Positions 1 to 5,428 of a stretch of DNA of 9,116 bases are shown piece after piece. The stretch comes from SSF26 sp037443945 (GTDB lineage: Bacteria > Chloroflexota > Anaerolineae > J102): positions 1 to 9,116 of the forward strand of contig JBBINH010000082.1 of NCBI GenBank assembly GCA_037443945.1, written 5' to 3'. The number at the start of each line of letters is the position of its first letter. Positions within the stretch are counted from its first letter, which is position 1. A program made the translations under genes and the position numbers. The notes below the pieces were generated by a model. That model saw only the letters and a program-made list of their open reading frames with translations. It had not been told where the DNA came from and did not search any database.

Positions 1-120
1 GGTGGCGAGGACATGGATGCCGGTTTCGCCCAAGGGTTCACCGTCCGTTTCGGGGTAGTCAACGGGAGGGGGTGGGGAGACGAGGGAAGGAGCGGGTGGG
101 GAGAGCCGGATGGTTGCCAT
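1..120 (-). CDS. Uma2 family endonuclease, N-terminal fragment (cut by window edge)
   Basis: The reverse strand from the ATG at 120-118 is open for exactly 40 codons to the window edge. After a proline-rich start it reads VDYPETDGEPLGETGIH. The Y-P-x-[ST]-D-G-x-P-x-x-E-T-x-x-H pattern is the N-terminal signature of Uma2 (DUF820) proteins, which have a PD-(D/E)XK nuclease fold and are multicopy in Cyanobacteria and Chloroflexota. The catalytic core lies outside the window, so activity cannot be judged. The gene starts 50 bases after the synthetase stop on the same strand and could be co-transcribed with it. An AAGGCGGTG stretch about nine bases before the ATG may serve as a weak ribosome site. 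The family role in the cell is poorly known. The assignment rests on this one short motif. Confidence 0.78.
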   Translation of the reverse strand, partial: MATIRLSPPAPSLVSPPPPVDYPETDGEPLGETGIHVLAT

Positions 121-130
121 AAGCACCGCC

Positions 131-170
131 TTGCCGCCTAGTGTACCATGAGAAGGATCGGCGGCGGCAA
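131..170. repeat. 8-bp inverted repeat between synthetase and Uma2 gene
   Basis: TTGCCGCC (131-138) and GGCGGCAA (163-170) are perfect complements around a 24-base loop, filling the gap between the two minus-strand genes. There is no T-tract on either side, so it is not a standard intrinsic terminator. It might be an mRNA processing or stabilising hairpin, or chance in GC-rich DNA. Confidence 0.35.
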
Positions 171-2165
171 TCAGGTTGCCGTCGCTTGCACTTGGCTGCG
201 AATCCATTCGACCACTTCGGGATTGACCAGCGCGCTCAGATCGCCGGCCGGTTGGTTGAGATAGGCCGCCCGCAGGACACGACGCATGACCTTGGCATTG
301 CGGGTTTTGGGCAGATCGGGGACGAACACAATGGTTTCCGGTCGCAGGGCCTTACCCATTTCGGCCTCCACCAGCTTCTGCAATTCGGTGGCCAATGCGG
401 CCGATGTTTCGGTACCCGGTCGGGGAACGACAAAACAAACCAGGGATGAACCTTTGATGGGATGGGGTACGCCGATGGCGCCGGCTTCAAGCACGGCCGG
501 ATGGTGGACGAGAATGCTTTCCACCTCGGCCGGGCCCACGCGTTTACCGGCGATTTTGATCGTATCGTCCGAACGGCCCAGGATATACCACTGACCGTCG
601 CCGTCAACGGCGGCGAAATCGCCATGGACCCAGATGTCAGGGAAACGACTCCAATAGGCTTCTAGGTAGCGGTCGGGATCGCGCCAGAAGCCACGCGTCA
701 TGCCGATCCAGGGTTCCCGCACGACCAGCTCGCCGACCTGACCGCGCACAGGCTGGCCGTTCTCGTCCACCACATCGGCCGCCATCCCCACGACCGGCCC
801 GGAAAAGGCCGTTGGCTTCAGCGGTGTCAGCACGTTGCCCATGAGAATGCCACCGGAGACCTCGGTACCGCCGGAGTAGTTGATGATGGGACGCTTGCCT
901 TCACCGACGGTCTGGAAGAGCCACAGCCAGGGGTCGGGATTCCAGGGTTCGCCGGTCGAGCCGAAGAGGCGCAATCGCGACAGGTCATGACGCCGCACCG
1001 GTGCCTCACCGTGGGCCATGAGACTGCGAATCAGGGTAGGCGAAACGCCGAGGATGGTCACGCCGTGGTCCGCAACCAATTGCCACAGACGGTCGACATC
1101 GGGATAATCGGGCGCCCCATCATAAAAAAGCATGGTACCCCCCAACAGCAGCGTGCCGAAGACCTCCCACGGTCCCATCATCCAGCCCATGTCGGTTATC
1201 CAGTAGAGGGTGTCCTCGCGCCGTAGATCCAGACCCATGGCCATATCCTGGGCGGCTTTCACCGGAAAACCGCAATGGGTATGCACGGCACCTTTGGGCC
1301 GACCGGTGGTGCCGGAAGTGTAGATGATCATAACCACATCCTCGGCCGCCGTGCGTTCGGTGGGAGCCAGAGCCGGTTGTGCTGGGATCACGTCATGCCA
1401 CCAGTGGTCGCGGCCGGGAGTCCAGGGAACAGGCTGACCGGTACGCCGCAGGACAATGACGTGTTCGACGCTCGGAACCTGGGCCAGGGCCTCATCGGCA
1501 ATGGGTTTCATGGCCACGGCCCGGCCACGACGGAAAGCGCCGTCGGCCGTGAACAAGGCTTTGGCCTCGGCATCGGCCAGTCGTGTGGCCACGGCGCCGG
1601 CTCCGTAGCCAGAAAAGAGGGGTAGGATGATGCCACCGATCTTGGCGATGGCCAACAGAGCGATGGCGATCTCCGGCGTCATGGGCATAAAGAGGCCGAC
1701 GGCATCCCCCTTGCCCAGACCGAGGCTGCGCAGCGCGTTGGCCGTGCGATTGACTTCTGCGTAGAGAGCGGCATAGGTCAGGGCGCGGGTGACGCCTTCC
1801 TCGCCTTCCCAACGTAGGGCAATTCGCTCCTGCTGGGGGGTGCCTATCCACTTGTCCAGACAGTTGGTAACGATGTTCATCACACCGCCCACGCACCATT
1901 GCGCCCATGGTTTGCCGCGACTCAGATCGATGACGCGTTCGTAAGGCACATCAAACCGGATGTCCAGATATTTGAGCACGGCATCCCAAAACCAGGCAAT
2001 ATCGCTCACCGATCGGTCATGGAGCGCTGCCAATGTGCTCAAGCCATGCCGGGCCATGAAGCGCTGCAAGTGGCTACCCTCGACATAATCCGGCGTCGGA
2101 TACCAGACAAAATCACCGGGAGGCTGAAATGATTGAGTTGCGAATGACAAATCAGAAGTAGACAT
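171..2165 (-). CDS. AMP-forming acyl-CoA synthetase (acetyl-CoA synthetase superfamily)
   Basis: A 664-residue cytoplasmic ligase predicted to activate a carboxylic acid with ATP to an acyl-adenylate and then to acyl-CoA. An Acs-type N-terminal cap (about residues 25-90, with FWDAVLKYLDI and GGVMNIVTNCLDKW) precedes the AMP-binding core. The phosphate loop YTSGTTGRPKG is at 282-292, the A5 region NYSGGTE at 429-435, GRSDD at 530-534 opens the mobile C-terminal domain, and the catalytic lysine is K625 in LPKTRNAKVMRR. Length matches Acs (about 650). Acs enzymes have a tryptophan (E. coli W414) three residues before the glutamate of the A5 motif; here that place is G432, which in this superfamily goes with a bigger acyl pocket. 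Acetate is therefore not the safest substrate call. The ATG at 2165 is preferred over a TTG three codons upstream. The gene is divergent from the Crp/Fnr gene. Exact substrate unknown. Confidence 0.93.
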   Translation of the reverse strand: MSTSDLSFATQSFQPPGDFVWYPTPDYVEGSHLQRFMARHGLSTLAALHDRSVSDIAWFWDAVLKYLDIRFDVPYERVIDLSRGKPWAQWCVGGVMNIVTNCLDKWIGTPQQERIALRWEGEEGVTRALTYAALYAEVNRTANALRSLGLGKGDAVGLFMPMTPEIAIALLAIAKIGGIILPLFSGYGAGAVATRLADAEAKALFTADGAFRRGRAVAMKPIADEALAQVPSVEHVIVLRRTGQPVPWTPGRDHWWHDVIPAQPALAPTERTAAEDVVMIIYTSGTTGRPKGAVHTHCGFPVKAAQDMAMGLDLRREDTLYWITDMGWMMGPWEVFGTLLLGGTMLFYDGAPDYPDVDRLWQLVADHGVTILGVSPTLIRSLMAHGEAPVRRHDLSRLRLFGSTGEPWNPDPWLWLFQTVGEGKRPIINYSGGTEVSGGILMGNVLTPLKPTAFSGPVVGMAADVVDENGQPVRGQVGELVVREPWIGMTRGFWRDPDRYLEAYWSRFPDIWVHGDFAAVDGDGQWYILGRSDDTIKIAGKRVGPAEVESILVHHPAVLEAGAIGVPHPIKGSSLVCFVVPRPGTETSAALATELQKLVEAEMGKALRPETIVFVPDLPKTRNAKVMRRVLRAAYLNQPAGDLSALVNPEVVEWIRSQVQATAT

Positions 2166-2355
2166 GGGCGACAAACAATAGAAAAAGAGTAATATCGGTT
2201 GTAGTCTAAGTAAATTTTATAAAAATTCTTATGAACATTTAATGATAAATGAAGAATTGTTGCATTAACTTGAATATTCCTTGCTTTGATTCGATTTCTT
2301 GATTGCTGTATTTTTGTATTTTGTTGTGACAGAATTTTGTTGTTGGCTTGTGTGT

Positions 2356-2384
2356 ATTGTACCCTGCTACATCGGGGAGGGCAA
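2356..2384 (-). promoter_or_regulatory. Candidate promoter for the acyl-CoA synthetase
   Basis: On the minus strand TTGCCC (2384-2379), a 17-base spacer and TACAAT (2361-2356) resemble a sigma70-type promoter (4/6 and 5/6 matches). Transcription would begin near 2349 and give a leader of about 180 bases, AT-rich and without a clear ribosome site. The long leader is the main reason for doubt; other AT-rich -10-like hexamers lie nearer the gene but lack a -35. Confidence 0.33.
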
Positions 2385-2500
2385 GATAAGCCGGTTACCG
2401 GATTTGTCGTTTTAACCAGAGGGAGGACCGACCGCATCGGAGAGCAGGGGCAGCGCAGGCTGTGGGAAAAAGCGGGTGTGTGGTCTTCTCCGGTACAATA

Positions 2501-2523
2501 AGCGGGTAAGATGGCGTCCCGCT
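2501..2523 (+). promoter_or_regulatory. Leader hairpin before the Crp/Fnr gene
   Basis: AGCGGG (2501-2506) and CCCGCT (2518-2523) form a 6-bp stem with an 11-base loop, 24 bases before the ATG. A second AGCGGG at 2471-2476 could compete for the same CCCGCT arm. The stem is followed by TTCCCC, too weak a tract for a terminator. A possible effect on translation is only an inference. Confidence 0.3.
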
Positions 2524-2547
2524 TTCCCCTACCATAGCATAGCGACC

Positions 2548-3222
2548 ATGCTCGACCCGGAAACCCTCGCCCGTATTGCCCACCTGTTGCCCTGGTTGCA
2601 CACAGCCGAGCCTCGGCTTGTGCACGAGTTGCGTGAGGCTGCCTATTTTGCCCGCATCCCACCCGGCCGTACGCTTTTTGTCGAGGGGGATGATGTCAGA
2701 AGCATAGCCTTTTTGTTGTCGGGTGTGGTGCGCGTGTATAGAGTTGCCGAAACCGGGCGTGAGATCACCCTCTACCGCTTCGGCAAAGGCGAATCCTGCA
2801 TCCTCACGGCCAACGCCATGCTCAGCCGGCAGACGTTTCCGGCCATTGCCACGGTGGAACAGGAGGTCGAGGCCGTGTTCATCCCGGCTGCCGTTTTCGG
2901 CGATTGGGTGCGGCGTTATGACCCCTGGCGGGAATTTCTCTTCGGTTTGTTGGCGCAGCGGCTGGCCGAGGTGATGGAGCTGGTGGCAGAGGTGGCCTTT
3001 CGACGCCTCGATGTTCGCATAGCCAACCTGTTACTTGCCCTTAGCCGACACGGCCATTCCATCGCCATCACCCATCAGCAAATCGCCGCCGAATTGGGAA
3101 GCTCCCGGGAGGTGGTCGGCCGCGTGCTTGCCCATCTGGCCGATGAGGGGCTTATCCACCAGAGTCGTGGCAACATCACCATCCTTGATGCCAAAGCCCT
3201 GGCCCGCCTGGCTGCTGCGTGA
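2548..3222 (+). CDS. Crp/Fnr family transcriptional regulator
   Basis: A 224-residue cytoplasmic DNA-binding regulator. The N-terminal half is a cyclic-nucleotide-binding-type beta barrel (about 20-130), followed by the long dimer helix (about 130-155) and a C-terminal winged helix-turn-helix. The recognition helix is SSREVVGRVLAHL (185-197). Its R-E-x-V-G-R matches the residues with which E. coli CRP reads GTGA half-sites, and differs from the E-x-x-S-R type of FNR. The only cysteine is C84 in GESCILT, in the barrel. FNR-type iron-sulfur cysteines are absent, and I see no CRP-like cAMP pocket that I can vouch for, so the signal is unknown; redox sensing at C84 is speculative. The ATG at 2548 gives a natural family N-terminus although no ribosome site is visible. 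The DUF2892 gene follows after 89 bases, a pairing common for this regulator type. Confidence 0.93.
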   Translation: MLDPETLARIAHLLPWLHTAEPRLVHELREAAYFARIPPGRTLFVEGDDVRSIAFLLSGVVRVYRVAETGREITLYRFGKGESCILTANAMLSRQTFPAIATVEQEVEAVFIPAAVFGDWVRRYDPWREFLFGLLAQRLAEVMELVAEVAFRRLDVRIANLLLALSRHGHSIAITHQQIAAELGSSREVVGRVLAHLADEGLIHQSRGNITILDAKALARLAAA

Positions 3223-3232
3223 CTTTATCACA
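3219..3232. promoter_or_regulatory. Candidate Crp-type operator GTGA-N5-TCAC
   Basis: GTGACTTTATCACA overlaps the stop codon of the regulator gene. The GTGA/TCAC arms are what an R-E-x-V-G-R recognition helix would be expected to read. The centre (3225) lies about 41 bases before the predicted start of the DUF2892 transcript, the usual place of a class II activator site. Against it, the spacer is 5 rather than the usual 6 and the arms are only 4 bp. Confidence 0.35.
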
Positions 3233-3259
3233 GACAAAACGACATGACATGGCTATACT
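3231..3259 (+). promoter_or_regulatory. Promoter of the DUF2892 gene
   Basis: CAGACA (3231-3236), a 17-base spacer and TATACT (3254-3259) form a good -10 with an imperfect -35 (4/6), the kind that often needs an activator. Start of transcription is expected near 3266, giving a leader of about 45 bases that ends in a strong ribosome site. Confidence 0.55.
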
Positions 3260-3297
3260 AAAAATCGACTTCTTATTTTGCGCATGCATTTCTCATC

Positions 3298-3303
3298 AGG
3301 AGG
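3298..3303 (+). promoter_or_regulatory. Perfect Shine-Dalgarno site fixing the 3312 start
   Basis: AGGAGG lies 8 bases before the ATG at 3312. It is the only full consensus ribosome site in the window and decides in favour of this ATG over the longer open frame upstream. It also suggests high translation of the small membrane protein. Confidence 0.88.
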
Positions 3304-3311
3304 TATACCCC

Positions 3312-3551
3312 ATGAAGGCCTTTGTCACTTTTATGGCTTCCACCACCGGCCGTTGGGTTCGCATTGTCGCCGGGATCGTCCTCATCCTCGTCGGTTTGTT
3401 CGTCCTCAACGGCACGAGCGGGGCGACGGCCGGTATCGTTGTGGCCGTAATCGGTCTGGTACCCCTGCTGGCGGGTCTGTTCGATGTGTGCCTGTTTGCG
3501 CCGCTCTTCGGCTATCCCTTTAGCGGTGCCAAAATTCGGGCAGGGAAGTAA
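3312..3551 (+). CDS. DUF2892/YgaP-like small inner-membrane protein
   Basis: A 79-residue integral membrane protein with two hydrophobic helices, about residues 16-33 (VRIVAGIVLILVGLFVL) and 39-58, joined by a short NGTSGATA turn. It ends in DVCLFAPLFGYPFSGAKIR. The R-x-x-AG start of helix 1, the G-L-x-P-L-x-A-G helix 2 and the terminal Cys-x-x-x-P-L-x-G block are the usual features of DUF2892 proteins, related to the membrane part of the E. coli rhodanese YgaP. The single cysteine is C60. No rhodanese domain is attached. Molecular function is not established; links to sulfur or redox physiology are suggested only by relatives. Consensus ribosome site, own promoter and terminator make it a one-gene transcript next to a Crp/Fnr regulator that may control it. 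Confidence 0.87.
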   Translation: MKAFVTFMASTTGRWVRIVAGIVLILVGLFVLNGTSGATAGIVVAVIGLVPLLAGLFDVCLFAPLFGYPFSGAKIRAGK

Positions 3552-3576
3552 GACCGATTGCTGTTCGCTTCCTTTC

Positions 3577-3616
3577 GGGGTTGTCGGTAGGAATGCCGAC
3601 AACCCCATTTTGTTTT
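3577..3616 (+). terminator. Intrinsic terminator after the DUF2892 gene
   Basis: GGGGTTGTCGG (3577-3587) and CCGACAACCCC (3596-3606) make a perfect 11-bp stem with an 8-base loop, followed by ATTTTGTTTT. It sits 25 bases after the stop codon and closes the transcript. Confidence 0.93.
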
Positions 3617-3730
3617 GGCTCATGTCTTTCTTAGGACGAGCGACGTCTGGCAGTGGACAAGCGTAAGAGCATGGTTCATGTCCGGCCGTTGTGTAACTCC
3701 ACAGTCCTCATCCCTCTCCCCTCTGCGAAG

Positions 3731-3759
3731 TTGACAGGAAGTCGATATCTCCTTAGAAT
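3731..3759 (+). promoter_or_regulatory. Strong sigma70-type promoter
   Basis: TTGACA (3731-3736), 17 bases, then TAGAAT (3754-3759): a perfect -35 and a 5/6 -10. Start of transcription is expected near 3766, about 30 bases before the ATG at 3797. It likely drives the 46-residue protein and the seven-helix protein together. The same hexamer pair with the same spacing recurs at 9008-9036. The 110 bases between the preceding terminator and this promoter (3617-3730) show nothing I can name. Confidence 0.82.
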
Positions 3760-3796
3760 AGTGTATCTTCATGAAACTTTACTGAACTTTTTGTCC

Positions 3797-3937
3797 ATGT
3801 CGAACGTACGCCCGCCCCGTCGTGCACCCCCCTCTTATGAACGTTGGGTGCCTTTGTTCCTGGTTGCCCTGGTCATTGCCATTGTTGTTCTGGTCGTTCT
3901 TGTCGTGATCGTACTGGTCGTCTCTTCGCCCCGCTGA
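3797..3937 (+). CDS. Small single-pass membrane protein, unknown function
   Basis: A 46-residue open frame: a basic, proline-rich head (MSNVRPPRRAPPSYERW) followed by one very hydrophobic helix of about 25 residues made almost entirely of Val, Ile, Leu and Ala (about 18-42), ending SSPR. The positive head suggests the N-terminus is inside the cell. I do not recognise a family. Support for a real gene is its place 30 bases after a near-consensus promoter and its clean membrane-protein composition. Against it, no ribosome site is visible; the transcript might be nearly leaderless or use another initiation mode. A longer in-frame version upstream would begin before the promoter and is unlikely. 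GCCCC/GGGGC (3928-3942) forms a weak hairpin across the stop codon, without a good T-tract, so read-through into the next gene 50 bases on is expected. Confidence 0.6.
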   Translation: MSNVRPPRRAPPSYERWVPLFLVALVIAIVVLVVLVVIVLVVSSPR

Positions 3938-3987
3938 GGGGCAGTTTCTGGAAGGTTGGTCTCATTTCTAACAGTTGAGGTGACGGT

Positions 3988-4707
3988 ATGTTCCTAACAT
4001 GGCTTTCCGGTCTGCTTCCTTTGTTGTCCTCCGTGATTGCGTTTATCTTCGCCGCGCTGGTCTGGCAACGGTGGTATCAAAAGCGCCGTCTGCACAATCT
4101 CTTCTGGGGAATCGGCCTTTTGTTCTACGGCATCGGCGGTGCGATGGAGGCGTATTACGGCTTGATAGGCTGGCATCCGCTCGTCTTCCGTCTGTGGTAT
4201 CTGAGCGGTGCCGTCTTGGTGGCGGCCTGGTTGGGGCAGGGAACGGCGTTTCTCTTGCTAAAACGCCGTGTGGCCTGGGTGTTGTTGGCCATCCTCACCC
4301 TTGGTTCGGTGTATGCTGCCTACAAGGTCTTCACGGCGCAATTGGATCCGATGCAGATGCTGGGTCATGAGCTGAGCGGCCATGCCATTGTCAGTCCGGG
4401 GGTGCGCGTGTTGACGCCGTTCTTCAATCTGTATGGCGTTATCCTGCTCGCCGGAGGCGCCGTCTATTCGGCCTGGCTTTTCTGGCGCAAACGCGTCCTG
4501 CTCCATCGGGTTCTCGGTAATCTCTTCATTGCCCTCGGCGCTCTATCGCCCGCCTTTGGCGGCGCCCTGCAGCGGTTGGGCATTCCTGCGGTGCTCTATC
4601 TCAGCGAGTTGGTCGGCGTCATCCTGATCTTCATCGGCTTCCAATATGCCGTTCGCGAGCCGGCTCGGATGGCGGCCTCGCAGTTGGAACAGGCCTCTGC
4701 AGGTTAG
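3988..4707 (+). CDS. Seven-helix integral membrane protein, unknown function
   Basis: A 239-residue protein with seven predicted membrane helices at about 8-26, 38-58, 69-91, 95-114, 144-166, 174-194 and 201-221, joined by short basic loops (QKRRL, LKRRV, WRKRVLLHR) and ending in a short soluble tail. One larger loop (about 115-143) holds LDPMQMLGHELSGHAIV. I see no catalytic or cofactor motif; the paired histidines in that loop (H126, H131) are not a known metal site. The shape resembles 7TM sensor input domains, but no kinase or cyclase follows. The GAGGTG ribosome site at 3977-3982 supports the ATG at 3988. It is probably co-transcribed with the 46-residue protein upstream and closed by the terminator 24 bases downstream. 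Function unknown. Confidence 0.85.
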   Translation: MFLTWLSGLLPLLSSVIAFIFAALVWQRWYQKRRLHNLFWGIGLLFYGIGGAMEAYYGLIGWHPLVFRLWYLSGAVLVAAWLGQGTAFLLLKRRVAWVLLAILTLGSVYAAYKVFTAQLDPMQMLGHELSGHAIVSPGVRVLTPFFNLYGVILLAGGAVYSAWLFWRKRVLLHRVLGNLFIALGALSPAFGGALQRLGIPAVLYLSELVGVILIFIGFQYAVREPARMAASQLEQASAG

Positions 4708-4730
4708 GGCGCCGACCATTGCGAGGGATA

Positions 4731-4766
4731 AAAAAAGCGCCTTGCGATTGCCAAGGCGCTTTTTTT
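4731..4766. terminator. Bidirectional intrinsic terminator
   Basis: AGCGCCTTG (4736-4744) pairs with CAAGGCGCT (4752-4760) around a 7-base loop, with A6 before and T6 after the stem. It can therefore stop the rightward membrane-protein transcript and the leftward tRNA transcript, as fits this convergent junction. Confidence 0.95.
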
Positions 4767-4778
4767 GTGGGGTTGGTA

Positions 4779-4851
4779 TGGCGACGGGTGGACTCGAACC
4801 ACCGGCACAGCGATTATGAGCCGCTTGCTCTACCACCTGAGCTACGTCGCC
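4779..4851 (-). tRNA. tRNA with anticodon CAT, probably elongator tRNA-Met
   Basis: The full cloverleaf can be drawn: acceptor GGCGACG/CGTCGCC, D arm GCTC/GAGC, anticodon arm AGCGG-CTCATAA-TCGCT (last pair G-T), 5-base variable loop, T arm GGTGG-TTCGAGT-CCACC, discriminator A. Length is 73 without CCA, which is not encoded. The acceptor differs from E. coli elongator tRNA-Met at one base per strand, favouring Met. The anticodon stem, however, resembles E. coli tRNA-Ile2, whose CAT is changed to lysidine by TilS, so Ile2 cannot be ruled out. It lies 57 bases behind tRNA-fMet on the same transcript. Confidence 0.92.
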
Positions 4852-4908
4852 CCTTAGGTTGTGCAATCCCGACCAGCCTCCTGACGGCCGCAAGTCGGTC
4901 AGAACAGG

Positions 4909-4980
<72 letters not shown>

Positions 4981-4991
4981 ACGACAAGGTT

Positions 4992-5021
4992 ATTATAAGG
5001 CATTCCTATGACTGCTGTCAA
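4992..5021 (-). promoter_or_regulatory. Perfect-consensus promoter of the tRNA operon
   Basis: On the minus strand TTGACA (5021-5016), 18 bases, then TATAAT (4997-4992): both hexamers match consensus completely. The expected start near 4985 leaves only about five bases before the mature tRNA-fMet end. This fits strong stable-RNA transcription. Confidence 0.92.
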
Positions 5022-5035
5022 GACTCGCAAAAAGA

Positions 5036-5122
5036 GACTCGGTTTCCGGAGTGTGTTGGCGCAAGAGGGGCAGGCAGGCATAACGTTCAAACGTTCTCAC
5101 CAACAAAAGATAGAACCGAGTC
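5036..5122. repeat. Nested inverted repeat, possible structured RNA
   Basis: GACTCGGTT (5036-5044) pairs perfectly with AACCGAGTC (5114-5122), and inside it TGTTGG (5054-5059) pairs with CCAACA (5100-5105). The loop holds two direct copies of AACGTTC (5082-5088 and 5090-5096). Read on the minus strand, the outer stem is followed by TCTTTTT, which could end a small RNA of roughly 90 bases. No promoter at a fitting distance was found, and it matches no RNA family I know (6S, SRP, tmRNA and RNase P motifs are absent). Confidence 0.45.
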
Positions 5123-5305
5123 GCTGTCAACATAGACACATCCGCCATCGCCAGGGCGCTACCGGAAAGATTGGGGCAGGGATACGCTCGAGGCGGTCTG
5201 AGGTAAGCAGCGGGCAAGGGCCAAATCGCAAAATGCGTTTGAGAATAGCGCAGTCCCGACGCAACCGGGCATAGAGGCGGCACGCGGGGTCTCCCCGTCC
5301 GTCGT

Positions 5306-5323
5306 TTGGTGCCTCTTGGTGCC
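5306..5323 (+). repeat. Tandem TTGGTGCC pair, 10-bp period
   Basis: TTGGTGCC occurs at 5306-5313 and 5316-5323, one helical turn apart, about 105 bases before the next gene. The spacing suits two protein contacts on one face of DNA, but with two short copies chance is possible. Confidence 0.4.
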
Positions 5324-5428
5324 ATGCTTTACACTGATTTGGAGACAAGCTGGGGCCTTTTCCCATGGTCCGGCTGCAACGCCAACAGAAGCAGCTTGTC
5401 AAAGTTTCTACCGTAGGTGCGATTCACA

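Larger units (their letters stand above)
2166..2547. other. Divergent intergenic region: AT-rich half and GC-rich leader half
   Basis: No convincing gene lies in these 382 bases. About 2170-2350 is strikingly AT-rich compared with all neighbouring DNA, while 2360-2547 returns to GC-rich. Within it: the 9-mer TATTGTACC (2355-2363) and its complement GGTACAATA (2492-2500), each holding a TACAAT -10-like hexamer pointing outward, left on the minus strand and right on the plus strand; CCCTGCT (2362-2368) complementary to AGCAGGG (2443-2449); CCGG-TTA-CCGG (2391-2401); and AGCGGG (2501-2506) complementary to CCCGCT (2518-2523), with another AGCGGG copy at 2471-2476. This suggests two outward promoters and a foldable leader for the regulator gene. 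No known riboswitch core was recognised. Confidence 0.5.
5022..5428. other. Intergenic region of about 400 bases without a convincing gene
   Basis: Open frames here (including a 110-codon one on the minus strand that runs through the tRNA promoter) have low-complexity, arginine/proline/serine-rich products and no start signals, and look like chance. Visible structure: the nested inverted repeat at 5036-5122, a copy of TTGACAGC on the minus strand at 5130-5123 matching the tRNA -35 but with no -10 at a workable distance, the CGGGG-TCT-CCCCG hairpin (5285-5297), and the tandem TTGGTGCC pair (5306-5323). The promoter of the following plus-strand gene should be here; the best guess is TTGGTG (5306-5311), 18 bases, TACACT (5330-5335), a poor match. 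Confidence 0.5.

Noticed and set aside
2360..2530. Riboswitch in the leader of the Crp/Fnr gene
   Set aside because: Pairing segments exist, but no conserved core of any riboswitch I know is present, and none is expected for this gene.
2039..2662. A 207-codon minus-strand frame spanning the divergent region
   Set aside because: It overlaps the starts of two well-supported genes and crosses an AT-rich non-coding island; the product has no recognisable feature.
3771..3785. A four-codon minigene (MKLY) just after the 3731 promoter
   Set aside because: Too short to be judged, with no attenuator hairpin or control codons after it.
4993..5325. A 110-codon minus-strand frame in the gap after the tRNA genes
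   Set aside because: It ends inside the tRNA promoter and lacks a ribosome site or family resemblance.
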